From assembly GCA_033812595.1 (NCBI GenBank), contig JAPXTJ010000128.1, positions 1 to 9,387 of the forward strand: 9,387 nt of DNA. Reading direction: 5' to 3'. The notes under the pieces were generated by a model. It made no database searches. It was not told the DNA's origin and saw nothing but the letters and a program-made list of their open reading frames with translations. This stretch comes from JADLGF01 sp020849415 (lineage in GTDB: Bacteria; Chloroflexota; Chloroflexia; Thermomicrobiales; UBA6265). The position numbers and the translations under genes were made by a program. Shown one piece after another: positions 1 through 5,966 of this stretch (position 1 is the first letter of the stretch; each line of letters opens with the position of its first letter).

Positions 1-231
1 ACCGCCGACCGCGCCGAGCAGCACCGCGTCAGCCGCGTCCGCGGCGGCGATATCCTCGGTGCGGATGGGGATGCCGTAGGCATCGATCGCCGCGCCGCCG
101 ATTAGCCGGTCATCGAGCTCGAACGAGTGGCCGAAGGTCGTGCCGACGGCTTCGAGCACGCGGCGCGCCTCGGTCATCACTTCCGGCCCGACGCCATCTC
201 CGGCGAACACGACAATGGATGCGCTCGACAT
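1..231 (-). CDS. leuB: 3-isopropylmalate dehydrogenase, N-terminal 77 residues (cut by window edge)
   Basis: LeuB oxidises and decarboxylates 3-isopropylmalate to 2-ketoisocaproate with NAD, the third committed step of leucine synthesis, in the cytoplasm. I translated this piece by hand: it starts MSSASIVVFAGDGVGPEV and continues through FELDDRLIGGAAIDAYG to DAVLLGAVGG at the window edge. The nucleotide-binding GDGxGPE, the LIGGAAID and the LLGAVGG segments are family hallmarks of LeuB and separate it from isocitrate dehydrogenase. Where most LeuB read LPGDGIGPE, this one has FAGDGVGPE. The ATG at 231-229 is preceded by GGGGGAATC, a purine-rich ribosome site lying in the loop of a small GATTC/GAATC hairpin. 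It is the last gene seen of the ilv-leu operon, but is separated from leuD by 216 bases holding a repeat and a possible promoter. About 280 residues should lie outside the window. Confidence 0.93.
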   Translation of the reverse strand, partial: MSSASIVVFAGDGVGPEVMTEARRVLEAVGTTFGHSFELDDRLIGGAAIDAYGIPIRTEDIAAADAADAVLLGAVGG

Positions 232-274
232 GATTCCCCCGAATCAGTTGGGGCACCGCTGACTCAAGCGATGC

Positions 275-303
275 TGGATAGAACAACACACGATACGAGT
301 CAA
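275..303 (-). promoter_or_regulatory. Candidate internal promoter for leuB
   Basis: On the minus strand a -35-like TTGACT (303-298) is followed after exactly 17 bases by TATCCA (280-275), placing a start near 268 and a short leader of about 37 bases before leuB. The -35 matches five of six consensus bases, but the -10 matches only three. The layout resembles the stronger operon promoter near 8015-8043: both have TTGAC then CGT, and both have GTTCTAT running into the -10. It would let leuB escape any polarity from the repeat just upstream. This is inferred from sequence only. Confidence 0.45.
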
Positions 304-307
304 ATTC

Positions 308-416
308 GTCATTCAGAGCGAAGCGAAGAATCTTTCGCGAAGCGGCGTTGAGTCACCAACCGTTGTCCTTGCGAAGGGCCGATTCGCGGGAGACCCTTCG
401 CTTCGCTCTGGGTGAC
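308..416. repeat. Inverted pair of 26-mers (RHSERSEES-type palindromic intergenic element)
   Basis: Positions 308-333 and 391-416 form an inverted repeat with 22 of 26 positions complementary and two of the rest able to form G-U pairs. The shared core is AGAGCGAAGCGAAG. Chance translation of the left arm on the plus strand gives RHSERSEES, a string I recall from many spurious ORFs in diverse bacteria, which marks a dispersed, probably MITE-like or REP-like family. The 57-base loop is unremarkable. It fills most of the leuD-leuB gap. Transcribed from the operon it would form a long hairpin that could slow polymerase or serve as a processing site. No transposase is present. Confidence 0.75.
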
Positions 417-447
417 GGCATTGGTATTCGGTAGTGGCAGCCACGCG

Positions 448-1083
448 CTACGCCCGGTGTTGGCGTTTTACCTCGTTGCCCGAGATGGTTTTCGTTTGTG
501 GCATCCACGCCGGGCGGTTCGCTTCGTACTCGGCGATTTTGTCGGCGTGGCGCATGGTCAGGCCGATGTCATCTAGCCCTTCCATCAGCCGCCACTGCGT
601 GAAGTCATCGAGCTGGAAGGTGCCGGTGATTCCCGCCGCCGGCGCCGAGACGGTCCGGGTCTGGAGATCGATCGTCACTTCCAGGAACGGAATCTCCGCC
701 GCTGCTTCCAGCAGTTTCTTGCCAGTATCCTCATCGACCTGCACCGGCACCAGCCCAGCCTTGGTCGAGTTGTTCCGGAAGATATCGCCGAAGCGCGGCG
801 AGATCACCGCTTCGAACCCGTAATCGAGCAGCGCCCAGACGGCATGTTCGCGAGAAGAGCCAGTGCCGAAGTTCTCGCCGGCGATCAGTACCTTGCTGCC
901 CTGAAACTCCGGCCGGTTGAGCACGAAGCCGGGATCAGATTCACGCCAGGCCGAGAAGAGTCCTTCGCCGAAGCCGGTCCGTTCGACCTTCTTCAGCCAG
1001 ACGGCCGGGATGATCTGATCGGTGTCGACATCGCTCCGTTCGAGCGGGGCCGCGCGCCCGGTGATCTGTTTGATCGGTTTCAT
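448..1083 (-). CDS. leuD: 3-isopropylmalate dehydratase small subunit
   Basis: LeuD is the small subunit of isopropylmalate isomerase. With LeuC it converts 2-isopropylmalate to 3-isopropylmalate in leucine synthesis. The 211-residue protein has the expected swivel-domain signatures: DVDTDQIIPA at residues 18-27, then GENFGTGSSREHAVWALLDY starting at residue 69, where the GSSREH segment contributes to substrate binding in this family, and SPRFGDIFRNNSTKAGLVPV in the middle. Length is close to the usual 200 or so, with a slightly longer charged tail (ending KRQHRA). The ATG at 1083 has a strong ribosome site, GGGGAGGG, which overlaps the leuC stop region. The leuC-leuD gap is only 11 bases, consistent with coupled expression of the two subunits. 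The stop is TAG at 450-448. Confidence 0.97.
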   Translation of the reverse strand: MKPIKQITGRAAPLERSDVDTDQIIPAVWLKKVERTGFGEGLFSAWRESDPGFVLNRPEFQGSKVLIAGENFGTGSSREHAVWALLDYGFEAVISPRFGDIFRNNSTKAGLVPVQVDEDTGKKLLEAAAEIPFLEVTIDLQTRTVSAPAAGITGTFQLDDFTQWRLMEGLDDIGLTMRHADKIAEYEANRPAWMPQTKTISGNEVKRQHRA

Positions 1084-1094
1084 ATCGCCCTCCC

Positions 1095-2501
1095 CTACAG
1101 ATCAGCCGGTGTGCTGAAGCGACCCGCGATCGCGGTCGCGGCGGCCACGGCCGGCGACACGAGGTGGGTACGGCCACCCTTGCCCTGCCGGCCCTCGAAA
1201 TTGCGGTTGCTGGTGCTGGCGCACCGCTCGCCCGGCTTGAGTTGGTCCGGGTTCATGCCGAGGCACATCGAGCAGCCGGCGGCGCGCCATTCGAAGCCGG
1301 CGCGCTTGAAGATCTCGTCGAGCCCTTCGGATTCCGCCTGGGCTTTGACCCGCATCGAGCCGGGCACGACCATCGCCCGCATCCCCTCGCGAATCTTGCG
1401 ATCGCGGACGACCGAAGCGGCCAACCGCAAATCCTCGATCCGGCTGTTGGTGCAGGAACCGATGAAGATCGTGTCGACTGGAATGTCGCGAATCGGCGTG
1501 CCGGGCAGGAGGCCCATGTAGTTGAGCGCCCGTTCGGCCGCTTCGCGCGCGCCGGGATCGGTGATCTTGCGCGGATCGGGAACAACATCGTCGATCCCCG
1601 CGACCTGGCCAGGATTCGTCCCCCACGACACGTGCGGTGAGATCTTCGCGGCGTCGAGGATCACTTCGCTATCGAACTCCGCGCCCTCGTCGGTCGGGAG
1701 CGATCGCCAGTCGTCGAGCGCCTGTTCCCAAAGCGCGCCGGTCGGCGCGTGCGGCCGGCCCTCGATGTAGGCGTATGTGATGTCGTCCGGTGCGATCATG
1801 CCCGCCTTGGCGCCGGCTTCGATCGACATGTTACAGATCGTCATCCGCCCCTCCATCGAGAGGGAGCGAATCGCGGAACCGCGGTACTCGACGATCGAGC
1901 CGATGCCGCCGCCGGTGCCGATCTTGCCGATGATCGCCAGAATGATGTCCTTCGCCAGGACGCCGGGCTGAAGTTCGCCGTCGACCGTGATCGCCATCTT
2001 CTTCGGCTTGATCTGCGGCAGCGTCTGGGTCGCCATCACGTGCTCGACCTCACTGGTGCCGATGCCGAAGGCAAGCGCACCGAAGGCGCCGTGCGTGCTG
2101 GTGTGACTGTCGCCGCAGACGATCGTCATCCCCGGCATGGTCAGCCCGAGTTCGGGGCCGATCACGTGCACGATGCCCTGGCCGGGATCGCCCATCGGGT
2201 GGAGGCGGAGATCGAAATCGCGGGCATTGGAGGTCAACGCCTCGACCTGCTTCGCCGAAATCGGGTCGGCGATCGGCTGATCGATATCGATCGTCGGGAC
2301 GTTGTGATCGGCCGTGGCGATGTGCAGATCGGGCCGGCGCAACGGACGCTGGTGCATCTTGAGACCGTCGAACGCCTGTGGCGAGGTCACCTCGTGCACG
2401 AGGTGCAGATCGATGTAGAGCAGGTCAGGCTCACCGGGGGCCGCGTGGACGATGTGGCGTTCCCAGAGCTTGTCGCTGAGCGTTTTCGGACTGTCTGACA
2501 T
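1095..2501 (-). CDS. leuC: 3-isopropylmalate dehydratase large subunit
   Basis: LeuC is the aconitase-family large subunit carrying the 4Fe-4S cluster that isomerises 2- to 3-isopropylmalate together with LeuD. The 468-residue length matches the bacterial LeuCD-type subunit (about 466 in E. coli). Cluster ligands are visible as Cys350 in GSCTNSRIEDLR and Cys410 and Cys413 in GCSMCLGMN. Other hallmarks are TADHNVPT (63-70), CGDSHTSTHGAFGALAFGIG (129-148) and the C-terminal SNRNFEGRQG (431-440). The open frame runs upstream to 2666, but that extension translates a palindromic repeat and is not protein-like. The start chosen is the ATG at 2501-2499 (MSDSPKTLSDKLWE), where similarity begins, preceded by AGGTGGA at good spacing. 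A 194-base gap holding a 140-bp repeat separates it from leuA, the longest break inside the operon apart from leuD-leuB. Confidence 0.97.
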   Translation of the reverse strand: MSDSPKTLSDKLWERHIVHAAPGEPDLLYIDLHLVHEVTSPQAFDGLKMHQRPLRRPDLHIATADHNVPTIDIDQPIADPISAKQVEALTSNARDFDLRLHPMGDPGQGIVHVIGPELGLTMPGMTIVCGDSHTSTHGAFGALAFGIGTSEVEHVMATQTLPQIKPKKMAITVDGELQPGVLAKDIILAIIGKIGTGGGIGSIVEYRGSAIRSLSMEGRMTICNMSIEAGAKAGMIAPDDITYAYIEGRPHAPTGALWEQALDDWRSLPTDEGAEFDSEVILDAAKISPHVSWGTNPGQVAGIDDVVPDPRKITDPGAREAAERALNYMGLLPGTPIRDIPVDTIFIGSCTNSRIEDLRLAASVVRDRKIREGMRAMVVPGSMRVKAQAESEGLDEIFKRAGFEWRAAGCSMCLGMNPDQLKPGERCASTSNRNFEGRQGKGGRTHLVSPAVAAATAIAGRFSTPADL

Positions 2502-2536
2502 AGATAGTTCCACCTGCCGTCTTTCGATTCCGTGTA

Positions 2537-2676
2537 GGGGAGGGTCTTGTGCCCTCCCGCGGTCGCCCGAAGGCGACCGTCTCTTTCCGTCGCACCAATG
2601 TTCGCGTTGGAACCGCCCCGAATCGCAACGAGTGGTCGGCCCATACGGGCCGACGGGAGGGCACAAGACCCTCCCC
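2537..2676. repeat. 140-bp multi-hairpin palindromic element with 23-bp perfect inverted ends
   Basis: Positions 2537-2559 and 2654-2676 are perfect reverse complements over 23 bases. Each arm is also its own hairpin: GGGAGGG and CCCTCCC around a 7-base loop. Between the arms are an 8-bp hairpin with CGAA loop (2560-2579), a 6-bp hairpin with TTCG loop and one G-U pair (2595-2610), and an 8-bp hairpin with ATAC loop (2635-2654). The whole can fold as a cloverleaf on either strand. It carries no protein gene, although it leaves frames open, which explains the false upstream extension of leuC. I see no clear target duplication. It is most likely a non-autonomous MITE or REP-like family member. 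Sitting 19 bases after the leuA stop and 35 bases before the leuC ATG, it may affect leuA/leuC transcript balance. Confidence 0.85.
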
Positions 2677-2695
2677 GACAGGCATACGGCGGTTG

Positions 2696-4285
2696 TCAGG
2701 TCCAGCGCGAGGTCGATGAACCGGCGATGACGGTGCTTGGCATCGCCTGTTCGTACCGGCTCAACGCCGAGATGTAGGCCCGGGCGCTGGCTTCGACGAT
2801 GTCGGTCGCCAGGCCATGACCGGTGTAAATCTTGTCCTCGATCCGGACCCGGATGTGCACCTGCCCCTGGGCGTCCTCGCCGGGCGTCACTGCCTCGACG
2901 TTGTAGTACTCCAGCACCGGATCGATGCCCGTCGCGGCTTCGATCGCCTGGAAGACGGCATCGACCGGACCATTCCCCTCGGCCGACCCGACCAGCGCGG
3001 CATCGCCATGCCCGATCAGCACCTCGGCCGTGGCCGGCTCGTCGCTGGCGATATCGACCTTCCAGCGTTGCAGCACGTAGGCGTTCCCCTCGGAATCGAG
3101 GTGATCGCTCACCAGCGCCACCAGATCAGCCGACGTGACGTGCTTCTTGCGGTCGGCGAGTTGCAGGAAGCGGTGGTAGGCCGCTTCGATCTGCTCGTCG
3201 CTCAGGCGCAGACCGGCCTCGGTCAAAGCGTTGCGGAAGCCGGCGCGGCCGGAGTGCTTGCCGGCAACGAGACGGGTGCCCTCCCAGCCGACATCCTGCG
3301 GATTCATGATCTCGTAGGTGGTGCGCTCCTTGAGCATACCGTCCTGGTGGATGCCGGCTTCGTGGGCGAAGGCGTTCGCGCCGACGATCGCCTTGTTCAC
3401 TTGCACCTGCAGACCGGTGACGCTCTGGAGCAGGCGGCTGGTTGGAACGATCCGCTCGGTCCGGATCCCGGTGTGGGCGTTGCCGAACTGGGCGCCGCGC
3501 GTGGCCAGCGCCATCACGACTTCCTCCAGCGCGGTGTTGCCGGCCCGTTCGCCGATGCCGTTGATCGTCACCTCGGCCTGACCAGCGCCGGCGGCGATCG
3601 CCGCCAGCGTGTTGGCCGTACCCATGCCGAGATCGTTGTGACAGTGCACGGAGATGATCGCGTTTTCGATCCCGGCAACCCGCTCCCGGAGGTAACGCAT
3701 CAGATCGGCGTACTCACCCGGCGTGGTGTACCCGACCGTATCGGGCACGTTCAGGGTCGTGGCGCCGGCGGCGACCGCCGTCGAGAAGACCTCGACGAGA
3801 AAGTCCCAGTCGGAACGGGTGGCGTCCTCGGCCGAGAACTCGACGTCGCTGGTGAAGGAGCGAGCCAGTTTCACCATCTCGCCTACTCGCTCGATCACCT
3901 GCTCGCGGCTCATCCGGAGCTTGTGCTGCAGGTGAATGTCGCTGGTGGCGATGAAGGTGTGAATCCGGGCGGCCTCCGCCCCCTGGATCGCCTGGGCCGC
4001 CCGCTCGATATCGGCCTTGTGCGCGCGGGCGAGCCCGGCCACGACCGAGCCTTTCACGCGCTCCGAGATCAGGCGAACCGCCTCGAAATCGCCAGGCGAC
4101 GCCGCCGGAAAACCGGCTTCGATGATGTCGACGCCGAGTTCCACGAGGGCATCAGCCATCTCGAGCTTCTCGGCCTCGGTCATCGTGGCGCCCGGCGATT
4201 GCTCACCATCGCGCAGGGTGGTATCGAAAATCAGAATCCGGCGCTTCTCGGCGCCTGCTACGTCAATCTCCGCGTTGTTCGACAT
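2696..4285 (-). CDS. leuA: 2-isopropylmalate synthase
   Basis: LeuA condenses 2-ketoisovalerate with acetyl-CoA to give 2-isopropylmalate, the committed step from valine precursors to leucine. The 529-residue protein has the catalytic TIM barrel first: DTTLRDGEQSPGA at 21-33, with Arg25 and metal ligand Asp26, SVHCHNDLGMGTANTLAAIA from residue 212, with metal ligands His214 and His216, and NGIGERAGNTALEE at 242-255. A linker follows with HEAGIHQDGML (308-318) and GKHSGRAGF (342-350). The C-terminal allosteric region is present, with GNGPVDAVFQAIE (437-449) and GHGLATDIVEASARAY (489-504), so leucine feedback inhibition is expected. The length fits the short bacterial LeuA type. The ATG at 4285 has GGGAGA upstream and follows ilvC by only 18 bases, indicating co-transcription. 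It links the ilv and leu halves of the operon. Confidence 0.97.
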   Translation of the reverse strand: MSNNAEIDVAGAEKRRILIFDTTLRDGEQSPGATMTEAEKLEMADALVELGVDIIEAGFPAASPGDFEAVRLISERVKGSVVAGLARAHKADIERAAQAIQGAEAARIHTFIATSDIHLQHKLRMSREQVIERVGEMVKLARSFTSDVEFSAEDATRSDWDFLVEVFSTAVAAGATTLNVPDTVGYTTPGEYADLMRYLRERVAGIENAIISVHCHNDLGMGTANTLAAIAAGAGQAEVTINGIGERAGNTALEEVVMALATRGAQFGNAHTGIRTERIVPTSRLLQSVTGLQVQVNKAIVGANAFAHEAGIHQDGMLKERTTYEIMNPQDVGWEGTRLVAGKHSGRAGFRNALTEAGLRLSDEQIEAAYHRFLQLADRKKHVTSADLVALVSDHLDSEGNAYVLQRWKVDIASDEPATAEVLIGHGDAALVGSAEGNGPVDAVFQAIEAATGIDPVLEYYNVEAVTPGEDAQGQVHIRVRIEDKIYTGHGLATDIVEASARAYISALSRYEQAMPSTVIAGSSTSRWT

Positions 4286-4303
4286 GGGAACTGGTTCTCC
4301 CGT

Positions 4304-5317
4304 TTACGCGGCGCCCGGCTTCCCCCGGCGGAGGAACGGCATCATGGCGCGCAAATCCTTACCAACAGTCTCGATGGGGGTGCTGGCGTGCTCGGCACGC
4401 ATGGTAAGGAAATTGCCGCGGCCGGTCTCGTTTTCATCGAGCCAATTCCGCGCAAACGTCCCATCCTGGATATCGGCCAGGATGCCCTTCATGTTGGCCC
4501 GGGTTTCGTCCGTGACAATCTTCGGGCCGGTGATGTAATCGCCGTACTCGGCGGTCTCGGAAACGACATCGCGCATCAGCGCCAGGCCGCCTTCGTAGAT
4601 GAGATCGACGATCAGCTTGACCTCGTGGAGGCACTCGAAGTAGGCGCTCTCTGGCTGGTAACCGGCCTCGACCAGGGTGTTGAAACCGGCCTCGATCAGC
4701 GCCGAAACGCCACCGCAAAGCACGGCCTGCTCGCCGAAGAGATCGGTTTCCGTCTCTTCCTTGAAGGTCGTCTCAAGCACGCCGGCGGTGGTTGCGCGCA
4801 TGCCCTTCGCATAGGCCAGGCCCTTGGACCTGGCGTCACCGGTGGCATCCTGATGCACGGCGATCAACGCCGGCACGCCGACGCCTTCCTGGAAGAGTTC
4901 GCGCACGCGCGAACCGGGCGCCTTCGGGGCGATCATGATCACGTCGACATCGGCCGGCGGCACGATCTGGCCGAAGTGAATGTTGAAGCCGTGGGCGAAC
5001 ATCAGCGTCTTGCCGGCGGTGAGGTGCGGCTTGATGCCCGATTCGTAGACCTTTTTCTGGGTCTGGTCCGGCACCAGGATCATGATCACGTCCGCTTCTT
5101 TCGAAGCGTCCGCCACCGATTCGACCCGCAGGCCGTCAGCCTTCGCCTTGGCCACGCTCTTGCTGCCCTCGTGCAGGCCGACGACAACGTTCAACCCGGA
5201 ATCACGCAGGTTCTGCGCGTGGGCGTGCCCCTGGGCGCCGTAGCCGATGATGGCGATCGTCTTGCCGAGCAACGGCTCGAGGGTGGCGTCACTGTCGTAA
5301 TAGATCGTCGCGGGCAC
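4304..5317 (-). CDS. ilvC: Ketol-acid reductoisomerase, class I
   Basis: IlvC performs the Mg-dependent alkyl migration and NADPH reduction of acetolactate or acetohydroxybutyrate, the second step towards valine, leucine and isoleucine. At 337 residues it is a short class I enzyme. The Rossmann motif GYGAQG is at 25-30. The cofactor loop reads GLHEGSKS (47-54), with Ser52 and Ser54 in the positions that usually favour NADPH. His109 lies in FAHGFNIHFG and Lys132 in APKAPG. Metal ligands are Asp192 and Glu196 (ETETDLFGEQ), Glu228 and Glu232 (ECLHE) and Ser253 (SETAEYGDY). The active-site strip is APKAPGSRVRELF where many relatives have APKGPGHxVRREY, a mild variation. The start is a GTG at 5317-5315 with AGGAG seven bases upstream. 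It follows ilvN after 101 bases containing a strong hairpin and precedes leuA by 18 bases. Confidence 0.97.
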   Translation of the reverse strand: MPATIYYDSDATLEPLLGKTIAIIGYGAQGHAHAQNLRDSGLNVVVGLHEGSKSVAKAKADGLRVESVADASKEADVIMILVPDQTQKKVYESGIKPHLTAGKTLMFAHGFNIHFGQIVPPADVDVIMIAPKAPGSRVRELFQEGVGVPALIAVHQDATGDARSKGLAYAKGMRATTAGVLETTFKEETETDLFGEQAVLCGGVSALIEAGFNTLVEAGYQPESAYFECLHEVKLIVDLIYEGGLALMRDVVSETAEYGDYITGPKIVTDETRANMKGILADIQDGTFARNWLDENETGRGNFLTMRAEHASTPIETVGKDLRAMMPFLRRGKPGAA

Positions 5318-5381
5318 GCTCTGCTCCTGTTCAGTTCCATCGGACGCCGGGCCACTCCCGACGACGTACTAAGGTAAACGA

Positions 5382-5404
5382 ACGGGGAGCACCGCGCTCC
5401 CCGT
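5382..5404. terminator. GC-rich hairpin between ilvN and ilvC, possible partial terminator
   Basis: ACGGGGAGC (5382-5390) and GCTCCCCGT (5396-5404) form a perfect 9-bp stem with a 5-base loop. On the plus strand it is followed by CTTTTT, a good intrinsic terminator shape, but no plus-strand gene is credible here. On the minus strand, the operon direction, the stem is preceded by an A-rich run and followed by TTCGTTTACC, an interrupted T tract. It could cause partial termination or protect the 3' end of an ilvBN transcript, lowering ilvC-leu expression relative to ilvBN. The hairpin is plain in the sequence, but its strength in the operon direction is uncertain. Confidence 0.6.
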
Positions 5405-5418
5405 CTTTTTCGTTTCCG

Positions 5419-5943
5419 TCAATCAGCGGCGATCGCGTGACTCTTGATCTGGGTGCCCGATGCGCCGCGGGTCATGGCCACCGGGCCGGTCCGGACCAGT
5501 TCGCGAATACCGAACGGCCGCAGCATCGCCAGCAGCGCGTTGATCTTCTCCTCGCCGCCGGCCGCCTGGATCATCAGCGTGGTCGGGGTGGCGTCGACGA
5601 TCTTCGCCTGGTAAATATCGACGATCTGCATGATTTCGGCCCGGGAGGCGCCCTTGGTCGCGACCTTCACCATCATCAGTTCGTGCACGACCGATTCGCG
5701 CTCCGGCAGATCGGTGACCTTGAGCACTTCCATCAGCTTGTAGAGCTGCTTGCTCACCTGCTCGACTTCGTACGGTTCACCCCGCAACACGATGGTGATG
5801 CGCGAGACGCCCGGCTGCTCCGAGTAGCCAACCGTGATGGAATCGATGTTGAAGGAACGGCGGCGCATCAGCGAAACAACCCGGTTCAACACGCCCGGAT
5901 GATCTTCGACCAGCACCGCGAGGATATGTTTTTCAGCGGCCAT
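5419..5943 (-). CDS. ilvN: Acetolactate synthase small (regulatory) subunit
   Basis: This subunit binds valine or another end product and tunes activity of the catalytic IlvB subunit. The 174-residue length is typical of the IlvH/IlvN long form. An N-terminal ACT domain covers about residues 5-80, with LVEDHPGVLNRVVSLM (11-26) and FNIDSITVG (31-39). By alignment with E. coli IlvH, whose valine site uses Asn11, Gly14 and Asn29, the equivalents here are Asp14, Gly17 and Asn32. Asp at the first position is also found in mycobacterial IlvN, as I recall. The C-terminal domain (about 85-160) contains REL-like helices, DIYQAKIVDATP (109-120) and RPFGIRELVRTGPVAMTRG (142-160). The ATG at 5943 has GGGAG upstream and lies 23 bases after the ilvB stop, so the two subunits are co-expressed. 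Feedback sensitivity is expected from the family but not shown. Confidence 0.97.
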   Translation of the reverse strand: MAAEKHILAVLVEDHPGVLNRVVSLMRRRSFNIDSITVGYSEQPGVSRITIVLRGEPYEVEQVSKQLYKLMEVLKVTDLPERESVVHELMMVKVATKGASRAEIMQIVDIYQAKIVDATPTTLMIQAAGGEEKINALLAMLRPFGIRELVRTGPVAMTRGASGTQIKSHAIAAD

Positions 5944-5966
5944 CTTCGTAGCTCCCTCGATCTCGC

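Noticed and set aside
127..351. Plus-strand 74-codon frame ending in RHSERSEES
   Set aside because: It runs antisense over leuB and into the dispersed repeat. The RHSERSEES string is a known artefact of translating this repeat type.
2502..2666. Upstream extension of leuC by 55 codons
   Set aside because: The extension translates the palindromic element, LeuC similarity begins at MSDSPKTLSD, and that ATG has its own ribosome site.
2816..5377. 853-codon plus-strand open frame antisense to leuA and ilvC
   Set aside because: It overlaps two unmistakable enzyme genes and the gap between them, its translation is rich in Arg, Gly, His and Asp with no recognisable domain, and long antisense frames are expected opposite GC-rich coding DNA.
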